DNA of 64,000 nucleotides from Nostoc sp. UHCC 0702 (GTDB lineage: Bacteria; Cyanobacteriota; Cyanobacteriia; Cyanobacteriales; Nostocaceae), in NCBI GenBank assembly GCA_017164015.1, contig CP071065.1, forward strand, positions 1,243,409-1,307,408. The letters run 5' to 3'. The notes beneath the pieces were generated by a model, which worked only from the letters and a program-made list of their open reading frames with translations, made no database searches and was not told the DNA's origin. A program made the translations under genes and the position numbers. Of this stretch, positions 10,247 to 18,703 are shown one piece after another; the first letter of the stretch is position 1; every line of letters starts with the position of its first letter.

Positions 10247-10796
10247 TACCTACTATAGCATATAGTATCAAGCAAATAGCTGATACTTGGATAAAAGCAT
10301 ATCATGCATTAGTTCTATATCCTCACACATGGAGCTAATTTTTTCTTATGATTAATCCTTTAGCTTTGTTATAACACCTTAATTTGCTACATCTGATAAC
10401 AAACAGAGGGAGTGGGGGAACGAAAGTGTTTCTTTGATTCGTAGCGAGGAGGTTTAATATTTTTGAATGAGTGCCTTTTGACTTCCCCCTCGTGCGGCGC
10501 TGATATCTTGCACCATTTTCAATTAACCCTGTGGTGGGCACTACCAACAATGTAAAAATCAAGCTTTGAACTAACTATTAGCAGTGCCCACCCTACAAAA
10601 ATATCAATAACGCAACTAACGCCAAGCACGCACAGAGAAGAAACAAACAAAAGAAAGAAATGCTTAACAGAACTGTATTCTAGTATAAATACGGTTGTGA
10701 ATTATCTAAATTGATGCATCTTCAATCAAAAATTACAAGCTGCTAATCAGTTTAAATCGTCAGACACTCATGGTTTCATATTAATTTTCATAAAAA
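10247..10796. other. Intergenic region with a dispersed repeat, no supported gene
   Basis: AT-rich spacer between the start of the signalling operon and the stop of the MOSC gene. The only clear structure is the dispersed repeat copy at about 10500-10613. The short open frame at 10335-10562 lies partly in that repeat and is not credible as a gene. Confidence 0.6.
10500..10613. repeat. Dispersed repeat, copy A (shared with 30371-30480)
   Basis: It begins CTGATATCTTGCACCATT and continues with TCAATTAACCC. It ends with an inverted GTGGTGGGCA/TGCCCACC-type pair. The same arrangement, with a few substitutions, occurs at 30371-30480. Both copies encode the chance peptide GLIENGARYQ on the minus strand, which shows their homology. 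Confidence 0.75.
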
Positions 10797-11585
10797 CTAA
10801 CTATGCGACGGAAATATCTCAATTTCGTTACCAATTTGCAAAATCTTACCAGCCTCTGAGGTGGGTAATCGTGTATTTACACTTAAGCGAAAGAAATGAT
10901 TAAAGTGAGATAAGGCTACCCCATTTGGCAAACTTGCTTCACGGTTTTGCACAAATATTTTTTGAAAGTTCGGGTAAGCTTCTCCAGAATCAGGATTACG
11001 TGTTGGAACTACACAACGCTGACAAGGGTTAACTCCAAAAAAGCGCACGTCTTTGACTTGAAAGCAAGCCACATCACCTTGTTCACCAAATAACTGATCT
11101 TCCCAAAACGATTGTACACCGCCGATTTCAATGTTTACACGCATACGGCGACGTATTTCATCGACGGTTAAATCAGGAAACCACGAAGCTAATTCTTCTA
11201 GAGTCGCTGTACTAACCACCGTTGGCCCCGGTGAATTTTGATCATCGGGAAAGCCCATTAAAGAGTTTTGCTTTAACATGACAGCAAAGCCAAAAAAATC
11301 ACTCAAGGCTGCTGCTAATGCTTGGCGTTCTTCGTCTAGATGAAATTGTTGTAATTCCTGGTTGGGAATTTGTAGCGAGATAGTTCGATTTAAAATGCTA
11401 AATTGCGATCGCAGTAAATGGATTTTACTATGGCGTTTGCCATTGACAACTTTACCCTGTTCATCAAAAATGGCAAACTCGCGGTCATTCTCTAGTGCGC
11501 CAGTGGCGAGAATTCTTGCTTGCTCAACTTCAACACCATCCAATGACTTAATTGGGTAGAGTAAAATTTTAGCTAAGTATGGCAT
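10797..11585 (-). CDS. MOSC domain protein (MOSC N-terminal beta-barrel plus MOSC, YcbX/mARC type)
   Basis: A 262-residue protein starting MPYLAKILLYPIKSLDGVEV, the usual beginning of the MOSC_N domain. The C-terminal half carries NPCQRCVVPTRNPDSGE, where the conserved Cys is the expected molybdenum-cofactor sulfur ligand site. Related proteins (YcbX, mARC) reduce N-hydroxylated compounds or handle the molybdenum cofactor with a redox partner; the substrate here is unknown. Length and motifs are normal. It is a single gene, with a tandem-repeat tract directly upstream of its start. Confidence 0.88.
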   Translation of the reverse strand: MPYLAKILLYPIKSLDGVEVEQARILATGALENDREFAIFDEQGKVVNGKRHSKIHLLRSQFSILNRTISLQIPNQELQQFHLDEERQALAAALSDFFGFAVMLKQNSLMGFPDDQNSPGPTVVSTATLEELASWFPDLTVDEIRRRMRVNIEIGGVQSFWEDQLFGEQGDVACFQVKDVRFFGVNPCQRCVVPTRNPDSGEAYPNFQKIFVQNREASLPNGVALSHFNHFFRLSVNTRLPTSEAGKILQIGNEIEIFPSHS

Positions 11586-11589
11586 TAAA

Positions 11590-11650
11590 GAATTTTAGAT
11601 TTTAGATTTGGGATTTGGGATTTTAGATTTGGGATTTTAGATTAAAAGTA
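11590..11650. repeat. Tandem GATTTGGGATTTTAGATTTGGG-type repeat
   Basis: Units of TTTTAGATTTGGGATTT recur several times immediately upstream of the MOSC gene start. The rest of 11586-11823 shows no gene. Confidence 0.75.
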
Positions 11651-11823
11651 TCTGCCAAAAGGCTGTCTTAGCAACGGGGATACCCGAATTATGGATGTAG
11701 TTCATAACTAACATAGCAGTGCCATTAAGAGTGTGAAAAACTTCTGTGGCGACTGCTATTTTCAATCTCAAATCTAATAATTCAAATGCGGTTACTATTC
11801 ACACCAAATATTTAATCCTACAT

Positions 11824-12465
11824 TTATGGATAGAGTGGGGACTGATCAATTGGCCCAATTTTATTTAACGGCCAGAATCGAACTACGGCACGACCAATAA
11901 TATTACTACTTGGTACAAAACCCCAGCAGCGACTATCGTAACTACTGTTACGGTTGTCACCTAATACTAAGTAGGAGTTCGGGGGAATCGTCTCAGGTTT
12001 GGCTAAGTAAGGCGGTTGCTGTCCTGATGTGCAAACATCAACTACTGTACGCTGACCGGAACTCAAATATTTATCTTCCTGAAGAGGTTTTTTATTGATA
12101 TAAACTTTACCATCTTTCAGTTCTACTGTCTCTCCAGGTAAGCCAATAACACGTTTAATAAAGGCATCATTAAAATTTTCTTTTTGTAATTCTTTTGTAG
12201 GCGAAAAGACTACTATATCTCCCCGCTGTGGTTCAGAAAATTTATACTTCAACTTATCTACAATAATTTTATCTGCCTGCCACTGATTTGGGGTTCCGTG
12301 GAGAGTCGGTTCCATCGAACCAGAAGGAATCCAGCGAGCTTCAGCAACAAAGGTACGAATGCCCAAGGCTAGAACGATACTTAATACAATTGTTCTACCT
12401 AGCTCTGCAATCCAGGAATTATCAGGTTGTTGACTAGAGTTGTTATCAGACACTTGATTTTGCAT
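11824..12465 (-). CDS. lepB: Signal peptidase I
   Basis: A 213-residue type I signal peptidase that cleaves signal peptides from exported proteins at the outer face of the plasma or thylakoid membrane. One N-terminal membrane segment (about 23-40) precedes the catalytic Ser in WIPSGSMEPTL (S50). The general base Lys lies in FIKRVIGLPGE (K104). The box LGDNRNSSYDSRCWG matches the family's domain E. The length is that of single-TM cyanobacterial LepB proteins. It stands alone, between the MOSC gene and the divergent dihydroorotase gene. Confidence 0.95.
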   Translation of the reverse strand: MQNQVSDNNSSQQPDNSWIAELGRTIVLSIVLALGIRTFVAEARWIPSGSMEPTLHGTPNQWQADKIIVDKLKYKFSEPQRGDIVVFSPTKELQKENFNDAFIKRVIGLPGETVELKDGKVYINKKPLQEDKYLSSGQRTVVDVCTSGQQPPYLAKPETIPPNSYLVLGDNRNSSYDSRCWGFVPSSNIIGRAVVRFWPLNKIGPIDQSPLYP

Positions 12466-12709
12466 GAAATTACTGTAATAAGGTAAAGTGCAGGAATGAA
12501 CTCACGCGCGAATACTTTATTTGTTAATCTTAACGGGAGAACGTTGATTTATTGGTTATTGTTGGCATCTTGATAGGCGTATTCATAAATTAAAAATAAA
12601 CTTTTTTTTCATAACCTGCAAAAATTTGTGACGAAGTGTGCAACCAAGTTTACCCTAAAAGCATAGTTCTCTGTAAACTATAGCTGTCTGTCTGAACATT
12701 GTTAACCCC

Positions 12710-14032
12710 ATGTCATCTTTACAAAGCTTACTGATTCGTCGCGCTAACATGATCCTACCGAATGGAGAACTGATGGTAGGGGATGTGCTGGTATGCGATC
12801 GCCACATAGTTGAAATTGCACCGAAAATTTCCACTGCAACGCCAGCCAGAGAAATTGACGCAGAAAGGTTAACTTTGTTGCCAGGAGTGATTGATCCACA
12901 GGTGCATTTTCGTGAACCAGGACTAGAACACAAAGAAGATTTATTTACAGCCAGTTGTGCCTGTGCTAAAGGTGGAGTCACTTCTTTTCTAGAAATGCCC
13001 AACACCCGCCCCCTAACTACTACCCAGGCAGCTTTAGACGACAAGCTACAACGTGCCTCTAGTAAGTGTTTGGTTAATTATGGCTTTTTTATCGGGGCAA
13101 CGGGCGACAACATACCAGATTTACTAGCAGCCAAGCCGACACCAGGAATCAAAATTTTTATGGGGTCGATGCATGGACAGTTGTTGGTGGATGAAGAAGC
13201 AAAATTAGAGGCGATTTTTGCTCATGGCGATCGCTTAATTGCTGTTCACGCCGAAGACCAAGCTAGAATCAACCAACGCCGCATTGAATTTGCTGGGATT
13301 CACGACCCAGCAGTTCATTCCCAGATTCAAGATAATCTTGCAGCATTGTTGGCAACTCAATTGGCGTTAAAACTTTCGCAAAAATATCAGCGCCGTCTGC
13401 ATATCCTGCACATGTCCACAGCCGAAGAAGCAGAATTGCTGCGTCAGGATAAACCGGAGTGGGTGACAGCAGAAGTCACACCACAGCATTTGTTGTTAAA
13501 TACCAGTGCTTATGAAAAAATTGGCACCTTAGCACAAATGAATCCGCCTTTGCGATCGCCCCATGATAATCAAGTTCTTTGGCAAGCTTTGCACGATGGC
13601 GTCATTGATTTCATCGCCACAGATCACGCGCCCCACACCTTGGCAGAAAAAGCTCAAGAATATCCAAATACTCCCTCTGGGATGCCTGGGGTAGAAACTT
13701 CTTTGGCTTTGATGTTAACAGCTGCCTTGCAGGGGCGGTGTAGTGTTGCCCAAGTTGTTAACTGGATGTCAACAGCCGTGGCTAAAGCTTATGGTATTCC
13801 CAACAAGGGGGCGATCGCTCCCGGTTACGATGCCGATTTAGTACTTGTAGATTTGAATACATACCGCCCTGTCCGACGTGAGGAATTATTAACCAAGTGT
13901 CGTTGGAGTCCTTTTGAAGGTTGGAACCTCACAGGATGGGCTGTAACTACCATTGTGGGTGGTCAGATTGTTTATGACCAAGGTCAGTTAAATACTGATG
14001 TGCGTGGTCAAGCTTTAACTTTCATCTCGTAG
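12710..14032 (+). CDS. pyrC: Dihydroorotase (amidohydrolase)
   Basis: A 440-residue amidohydrolase. The metal-binding HxH lies in GVIDPQVHFREPGLEHKED, and FLEMPNTRPL and ATDHAPH are the classic dihydroorotase/allantoinase signatures. GIKIFMGSMHG holds a Lys that is near the carboxylated-lysine position in some class I enzymes. It would catalyse the reversible cyclisation of carbamoyl aspartate to dihydroorotate in pyrimidine synthesis. Cyanobacteria may carry more than one such paralogue, so the symbol is likely but not certain. It starts at ATG 12710. A palindrome and a long inverted repeat follow its stop. Confidence 0.88.
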   Translation: MSSLQSLLIRRANMILPNGELMVGDVLVCDRHIVEIAPKISTATPAREIDAERLTLLPGVIDPQVHFREPGLEHKEDLFTASCACAKGGVTSFLEMPNTRPLTTTQAALDDKLQRASSKCLVNYGFFIGATGDNIPDLLAAKPTPGIKIFMGSMHGQLLVDEEAKLEAIFAHGDRLIAVHAEDQARINQRRIEFAGIHDPAVHSQIQDNLAALLATQLALKLSQKYQRRLHILHMSTAEEAELLRQDKPEWVTAEVTPQHLLLNTSAYEKIGTLAQMNPPLRSPHDNQVLWQALHDGVIDFIATDHAPHTLAEKAQEYPNTPSGMPGVETSLALMLTAALQGRCSVAQVVNWMSTAVAKAYGIPNKGAIAPGYDADLVLVDLNTYRPVRREELLTKCRWSPFEGWNLTGWAVTTIVGGQIVYDQGQLNTDVRGQALTFIS

Positions 14033-14059
14033 CTTTTTCAAGGTCGGTAAAAATCCCAC

Positions 14060-14077
14060 AAAATTGGGCCCAATTTT
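14060..14077. repeat. 18-bp perfect palindrome
   Basis: AAAATTGGGCCCAATTTT, 28 bp after the pyrC stop. It is flanked by A-rich and T-rich sequence, so a folded transcript would form a short stem followed by a few U residues; it may serve as part of the pyrC terminator. Confidence 0.6.
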
Positions 14078-14094
14078 TGGCTCTTCACCTTGGA

Positions 14095-14150
14095 GTCTTA
14101 GTGTCTTGGTGGTAAATAAATTTACTCTTGAACCACAAAGACACTAAGAC
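14095..14150. terminator. 19-bp inverted repeat after pyrC, possible terminator
   Basis: GTCTTAGTGTCTTGGTGGT (14095-14113) pairs with ACCACAAAGACACTAAGAC (14132-14150), with one mismatch and an 18-nt loop. On the plus strand it is followed by ACTAAGAAAAATG rather than a T-run. It resembles a dispersed Nostoc palindrome and could end the pyrC transcript. Confidence 0.45.
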
Positions 14151-15101
14151 ACTAAGAAAAATGCATCATTTCAAATTACACCTTAAAAGCCCTGGGGAAT
14201 TCGGTAACGCAAACTCGATTTAATTGAAATTTTGCAAAAGACTTAGTGTATTCACTGAGAAATGTCAATACTACCTAGATAAATAAATATAAGAATATCT
14301 TTTTATTTAATTTAAATAAATTAATTTCTCTCATATCGTTATAATTATTGGCTTTTTGTGTGTGAATCGTGAAGCCGACCTGGGAATACTAAGTACCAAG
14401 ATAAGTAAGACGAGAATACCTAAATTGGTAATCGTTTAACTTTTCTTGATGAGCTTTTGGTGCTTAACTATCCGGATTTTTTTCCTAAATAACTGTAGAG
14501 AATTAATAGGGTTAAGTAAATGGGCGACTTCAATGAAAACTCTGTTTTATACATATAAAAACTTTATATGCACTTAATTATTATGCTCTTAAAACAGGTT
14601 TTTACACTTCTTAAACCTTTTTGTTACCAGAAGTAATGTTGCCAAAGAGCTTATCGTTATTGGGCGCAACGGAGCAAAAATCAAAAAATAAGCATCTACT
14701 CAAACAAACTCGCTTAACGAATTTACACAAGACAGTTAAAGCAATCAGGGAATAGGCACAACCTTAGTGGAAGTAGACAAAAAATTTATCAGTATTTACT
14801 GGATACTTCCAATTTATCTACCAGCCTAATCTGAAAGATCATCCACCAAAGGACAGGTTTATGTCAATTCTCAATTGAATTTTATTTCTCCTGAGTATAA
14901 GTGTTCTGAAAATCTAGCGCTTTGCCAGATATGAATTGTCAGACGCTTGTTCTATCAAGACACTTTCAGTTAAGTCTTTGTCCACCTACTGCCATATTCC
15001 CTGCGAGAATACGCTGCTTATAGCTAACCTCAGCCAGAAAACCAGTAGATGGCAATTGTCACCGGATCTTTTGTTGAACAGTATTTCATTGAATTTGGAT
15101 A
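14151..15101. other. Long noncoding region upstream of patS
   Basis: About 950 bp with no credible protein gene. The frame 14936-15136 begins with TTG, has no homology that I recognise, and overlaps patS in another frame. The region is AT-rich and probably holds the patS promoter or promoters and a long 5' leader. A TCCGGA hexamer at 14471 is the one motif that stands out. Confidence 0.6.
14471..14476 (+). promoter_or_regulatory. TCCGGA hexamer, candidate heterocyst-type (DIF1-like) promoter element
   Basis: TCCGGA is followed by a T-rich stretch and an AT-rich region, 631 bp upstream of patS. A TCCGGA element near -35 has been described at some developmentally induced Anabaena promoters. 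I could not identify a matching -10 box with certainty, so this is a suggestion only. Confidence 0.25.
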
Positions 15102-15155
15102 ATGAGGACAACAATGTTAGTGAATTTTTTGGATGAGCGTGGTAGCGGTAGATAG
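15102..15155 (+). CDS. patS: PatS heterocyst-inhibition peptide
   Basis: A 17-codon frame encodes MRTTMLVNFLDERGSGR and then TAG. The Anabaena PCC 7120 PatS, as I remember it, is also 17 residues with the core MLVNF-DERGSGR, so this differs at only a few N-terminal positions and at one Cys-to-Leu change. PatS is made in differentiating cells. A C-terminal fragment containing RGSGR moves to neighbours and blocks HetR DNA binding, which sets heterocyst spacing. The internal ATG at 15114 would give a 13-residue form. It lies at the end of a leader of about 1 kb and converges with tsaE/hetY, as I recall for Anabaena. It is too short for standard gene callers. Confidence 0.95.
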   Translation: MRTTMLVNFLDERGSGR

Positions 15156-15402
15156 AACGAGTGTGGAATTCTACCTCGACTATCGATGAAAATTTTGTAG
15201 TATTGTAATAAGGTTAGGATTTTTTGGGTATGACACTGGTAGCATTAGTCAAATAATCTCAAGAATGATGCGGTGTGGGGCGATTCGTTTATCCGCCTGA
15301 ATAAATTCAATAACGCATTGCATTCAACTGCGAATCCTCATCATAATCAGATGCTACTTAAAACTATTGCTCAGTGTTTTTTCCCAACTTCAGAAAAATC
15401 AC

Positions 15403-15858
15403 TCACATGGTAGCAATGAATTCGCTGATGGTGTAATTGAATGATCTAATTTCAGCTTGACGAGTGCCCTCATCCCCATAAGTTAAATGTACGTTGAGAT
15501 AACTATGTGGTTTGTAGGGCATTCGTTCTGCCCACTCGATCGCTACAATTCCTGGTATCACTTCAAGACCTTCCCAGTAGGTATCTAAGTTTAAAGCCAC
15601 AACCTCTTGTGGTTCTAAACGATATAAATCTAAATGGTAAAGGGGCAGGCGTCCTTGTGTATATTCATTAATCAGAGTGAAAGTTGGGCTGACAATTGCT
15701 TCAGCAATGCCTAACCCTTGTCCAATACCTTGTACCAGAGTAGTTTTGCCAGCACCTAAATCACCCTCCAGTAAGATGACAGTGCCGGCGTCAAGAGTTT
15801 GACCAAGAGTAATTCCCAAACGTAGCGTTGCTTGTGCATCTGCAAGAAAAATTTTCAT
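15403..15858 (-). CDS. tsaE: TsaE/YjeE-family ATPase (HetY in Anabaena)
   Basis: A 151-residue P-loop protein with Walker A GDLGAGKTT at residues 32-40. The motifs SPTFTLINEY and LYHLDLYRL are diagnostic of the TsaE family, and VAIEWAERM follows. TsaE works with TsaB and TsaD in making the t6A modification of tRNAs that read ANN codons. In Anabaena the homologue HetY has been linked to heterocyst formation, and it lies by patS as it does here. It starts at ATG 15858. A GTCATTAGTCAATA repeat tract follows upstream. Confidence 0.92.
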   Translation of the reverse strand: MKIFLADAQATLRLGITLGQTLDAGTVILLEGDLGAGKTTLVQGIGQGLGIAEAIVSPTFTLINEYTQGRLPLYHLDLYRLEPQEVVALNLDTYWEGLEVIPGIVAIEWAERMPYKPHSYLNVHLTYGDEGTRQAEIRSFNYTISEFIATM

Positions 15859-15863
15859 TATTG

Positions 15864-15972
15864 GTCAATAGTCATTAGTCATTAGTCAATAGTCAATAGT
15901 CAATAGCCATCAGTCATCAGTCATCAGTTATCAGTCATCAGTCATCAACCATTACTTTGGACTATTGACCCT
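15864..15972. repeat. GTCATTAGTCAATA-type short repeat tract
   Basis: Alternating AGTCAATAGTC, AGTCATCAGTC and similar units fill most of the spacer between the YvcK-type gene and tsaE. The same family recurs at 26217-26312, 30612-30660 and 34741-34815. Confidence 0.85.
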
Positions 15973-15982
15973 TGACTTTGGA

Positions 15983-17353
15983 CTATCTCCCATGATGCGC
16001 TCCACTGTACCAACGTAACAATACTCGTGCTAATTTTTGGGGATTGTGACGTACACAACCTGTTTCATCTTCATACAAAACATTCGCTGGGACAATGCGC
16101 CGTCCTAGCAAAGACACGGCTTCCCTATCTAGGAACACAGGATGAGAGTTTTGTTGAGCATAGCGCAGGAGTGTTTGGGCAGTGGGCAATTTTTTGTGTA
16201 CCAGTACAGCATCAAATAATCTTCTGTGCCCACAAGCAGTATCAATGGCTCTAATGTGGTCGGCAACAGTATATCCTTGGGTTTCTCCTGGTTGGGTCAT
16301 AATATTGCAGACATAAATGCGTGGGACTTTTGTCGCTGCGATCGCATCGGCAATTTCTGGTACTAGTAAGTTAGGAATCAAACTAGTATAAAGGCTACCA
16401 GGGCCAATAATGATATAATCAGCTTCCTTAATGGCTTTAATCGCAGCTGGCAACGCTGGGGGATTAGCAGGAATGCAGCCAAGTTTAACAACTTTGCCTC
16501 CAGCTTTGGGAATGCTAGACTCGCCCTCAATACGACGGCCATCGGCTAATTCTGCCCACAGGCGAACATCGCTTAGGGTTGCTGGTAAAACTTGTCCCCG
16601 CACCGCTAGCACTTTAGAACTGGCTGCCACAGCCCGTTCTAAATCGCCAGTAATCTCACTCATTGCCGTTAAAAACAAATTGCCAAAACTGTGACCTGTT
16701 AATCCATCGCCAGCACGGAAACGGTATTGAAACAATTCTGTTAATAACTTTTCCTCATCTGCTAAAGCTGCCAAACAATTGCGAATATCCCCTGGTGGTA
16801 GGACGCCAAATTCTTGGCGCAACCGCCCAGAAGAGCCACCATCATCAGCTACAGTCACAATGGCGGTAATATTAGCGCTGTAGGTTTTCAATCCCCTCAG
16901 CAACGTTGAAAGCCCTGTACCACCACCAATCACCACTATTTTTGGCCCTCGGAACAATCGCCGATGCGCCAGCAGGACATCAATCAGTTCTTCTTCTCCT
17001 TCTTTTCTCAACACCTTAGTAATTGAGCCTACGGTGCGAGTTTGTCCCCAAAGCAGCAACAGCAAGCCGCAAAGCAACACCAAAGGGCCGCTGATATAGT
17101 TCGGTAAAATGTTGGTAATTACTCCTAGGAAGCTCCTAAGCAACTCAATCATCCAAAAAATCGGGGTCAGCTTAACCCAAATAGCCAACCCCAGACTTGC
17201 CAGCAGTACACCGCCAACACTGATAAGTAACCAGCGTTTTACTGATAGTCCAGGCGATAACCACTTGAACCATTGGTTGACCCGATGGGAAGTTCGACTA
17301 CGCGACTGCTTTTGCAGGGCGTTGAGGGCTTGTCTGAGAAAACCGATTGACAT
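15983..17353 (-). CDS. YvcK/CofD-like protein (gluconeogenesis factor family)
   Basis: 456 residues from ATG 17353 ([11 protein letters not shown]); the frame is open to 17377, which adds eight residues. Two membrane segments near 40-60 and 80-105 precede the soluble YvcK domain. [19 protein letters not shown] is the family's nucleotide-binding loop, followed by [22 protein letters not shown] and [14 protein letters not shown]. Bacillus YvcK binds UDP-sugars and is needed for growth on gluconeogenic carbon and for cell-wall homeostasis. The N-terminal membrane anchor occurs in other cyanobacterial members. It is divergent from ruvC. Confidence 0.88.
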   Translation of the reverse strand: MSIGFLRQALNALQKQSRSRTSHRVNQWFKWLSPGLSVKRWLLISVGGVLLASLGLAIWVKLTPIFWMIELLRSFLGVITNILPNYISGPLVLLCGLLLLLWGQTRTVGSITKVLRKEGEEELIDVLLAHRRLFRGPKIVVIGGGTGLSTLLRGLKTYSANITAIVTVADDGGSSGRLRQEFGVLPPGDIRNCLAALADEEKLLTELFQYRFRAGDGLTGHSFGNLFLTAMSEITGDLERAVAASSKVLAVRGQVLPATLSDVRLWAELADGRRIEGESSIPKAGGKVVKLGCIPANPPALPAAIKAIKEADYIIIGPGSLYTSLIPNLLVPEIADAIAATKVPRIYVCNIMTQPGETQGYTVADHIRAIDTACGHRRLFDAVLVHKKLPTAQTLLRYAQQNSHPVFLDREAVSLLGRRIVPANVLYEDETGCVRHNPQKLARVLLRWYSGAHHGR

Positions 17354-17445
17354 ACCTAGTTCAAAGCAGTGGTACAAACAATGATTAACAGAAAATGTAC
17401 ACTACCTGGTTTTAACACCAAGTGAGCAATTATGAAATCTTTCAG

Positions 17446-17487
17446 TTGGGGACTGGGGACTGGGGACTGGGGACTGGGGACTGGGGG
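17446..17487. repeat. GGGGACT heptamer tandem repeat (STRR type)
   Basis: About five copies of GGGGACT, the complement of the AGTCCCC array at 45347-45570. It lies about 100 bp upstream of the ruvC start, in the spacer with the YvcK-type gene. Confidence 0.85.
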
Positions 17488-17585
17488 AGAAATAACTATG
17501 CCCAATGCCCTATGCCCAAAGCAAGTTGTTAAACTTGCCAGTGATTCTACTAAAACAGTACCCTGGCTTGGTGAAAGTAAAATTA

Positions 17586-18077
17586 ATGGAAAAACGAATT
17601 TTAGGATTAGACCCAGGACTGGCAATTTTGGGATTTGGGGTAATTACCTGTAAACAAAGTCCAAGCAAAGCACAAGACGCAACAGTAGATATGCTGGATT
17701 TTGGAGTTATCACTACGTCGGCAGATGCGGAAATGGGACAGCGGCTATGTACTTTGTTCGACGATTTACACACCCTGATTCAGGAATTGCAACCAGATTT
17801 GGTTGCGATCGAGAAGCTATTTTTCTATCGTATGTCAAGTACTATCCTCGTTGCACAGGCACGAGGCGTAGTTATGCTAACACTAGCACAACATCATCTA
17901 CCATATGTGGAATTTACCCCTGCTCAAATTAAACAAGCCTTAACGGGGTATGGTAATGCCGATAAGTCTGAAGTGCAAGATGCTGTGGCGCGGGAGTTGA
18001 ATTTAGAATATATTCCCAAACCGGATGATGCTGCTGATGCTTTAGCGGTAGCTTTGACTGCGTGGTTTCAGATTTAA
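17586..18077 (+). CDS. ruvC: Crossover junction endodeoxyribonuclease RuvC
   Basis: 163 residues from ATG 17586 ([18 protein letters not shown]). The frame is open from 17505, but the upstream residues come from repeat-adjacent DNA and break the universal N-terminus. Catalytic acids are D9 (LDPG), E76 (VAIEKLFF), and D148 and D151 ([11 protein letters not shown]). RuvC resolves Holliday junctions with RuvAB at recombination intermediates. Length and motifs are standard. A small antitoxin-like gene follows 23 bp downstream. Confidence 0.95.
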   Translation: MEKRILGLDPGLAILGFGVITCKQSPSKAQDATVDMLDFGVITTSADAEMGQRLCTLFDDLHTLIQELQPDLVAIEKLFFYRMSSTILVAQARGVVMLTLAQHHLPYVEFTPAQIKQALTGYGNADKSEVQDAVARELNLEYIPKPDDAADALAVALTAWFQI

Positions 18078-18100
18078 TTTTGTCAAACGAGAATCAAGTT

Positions 18101-18328
18101 ATGAAATGCACAATTGACCTACCCGACACCCTAGTCCAACAACTCAAACAATATTTACAAGACCATCCCGATCAAAATCTAGAAGGTTTGATTCAAGAAG
18201 CTCTAGAAGAAAAATTAGCTGCTAAAAATCTATCTAAATTGCTCACCTTAGCTGGAATTGTCAACGAATCTCCTAGAAATGCTAGCGGCCAAGCCGAAGA
18301 CTCTCCTAATATTATCAATCCATGCTAA
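18101..18328 (+). CDS. VapB-like antitoxin (small DNA-binding protein)
   Basis: 75 residues from ATG 18101 (MKCTIDLPDTLVQQLKQYL). An N-terminal beta strand followed by two helices (IDLPDTLVQQL, LEGLIQEALEEKL) fits a ribbon-helix-helix antitoxin. The last codons overlap the start of a truncated PIN-toxin frame by 7 nt, the usual vapBC arrangement. The toxin is broken, so this antitoxin is probably an orphan. It may still be expressed, possibly by read-through from ruvC. Confidence 0.7.
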   Translation: MKCTIDLPDTLVQQLKQYLQDHPDQNLEGLIQEALEEKLAAKNLSKLLTLAGIVNESPRNASGQAEDSPNIINPC

Positions 18329-18375
18329 GTTCCATCTCGCAACTCGTGATTGATGCGGGCCCCTTAATCCGGTAA
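18322..18375 (+). pseudogene. Truncated VapC-type PIN toxin remnant
   Basis: ATG 18322 begins MLSSISQLVIDAGPLIR and then TAA. VIDAGPLI is the N-terminal strand and first acidic residue (D) of PIN-domain VapC toxins, but only 17 of the usual ~130 residues remain. The frame stays open after the stop to 18482, with no clear PIN sequence. It overlaps the antitoxin stop, as an intact toxin would. Confidence 0.6.
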
Positions 18376-18703
18376 TTTGGGCAGCACGATCGCGTAAATG
18401 TCCCGTTTGGACAATTAATTATCGAGACTTTAGCAGCTTCCCCGCCCTGGAGTTTTGGAATCCTGACCTCAACTGAGGTATAAAATGAAGCTTGCAAATT
18501 CTGCCATCTGCACAACGAGGGCAAAAAGTACAGGGCGATCGCTTGAACCGATCAACTTTGTTTGGGAGCGATCGCTTTTTGCTTGCAGGTTAATTTGTAA
18601 TATATGACTAGATGTTGCTAGGCTTGCCATATCTAATTTTCTGGCATCTTGCAGTAGTATATTAATTCGCTAGTCTATAATTTGTCATCTACACCCAGCC
18701 TTC
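18376..18703. other. Spacer upstream of the restriction-type cassette
   Basis: Holds two HIP1-type GCGATCGC-containing sites near 18535-18575 and debris downstream of the vapC remnant. It presumably contains the promoter of the 18704 gene. I see no gene in it. Confidence 0.55.

Noticed and set aside
10335..10562. 75-codon minus-strand frame
   Set aside because: Half of it lies in a dispersed repeat that gives the same chance peptide at 30097-30429.
14790..14815. Possible NtcA site GTA-N8-TAC upstream of patS
   Set aside because: The nearest match (GTATTTACTGGATAC) has a 9-base spacer instead of 8 and no clear -10 box.
14936..15136. 66-codon frame upstream of and overlapping patS
   Set aside because: TTG start, no ribosome site and no protein-like conservation; patS in another frame explains the region's coding signal.
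17356..17625. 89-codon minus-strand frame before ruvC
   Set aside because: It reads through the GGGGACT heptamers ([11 protein letters not shown]) and overlaps the ruvC start.
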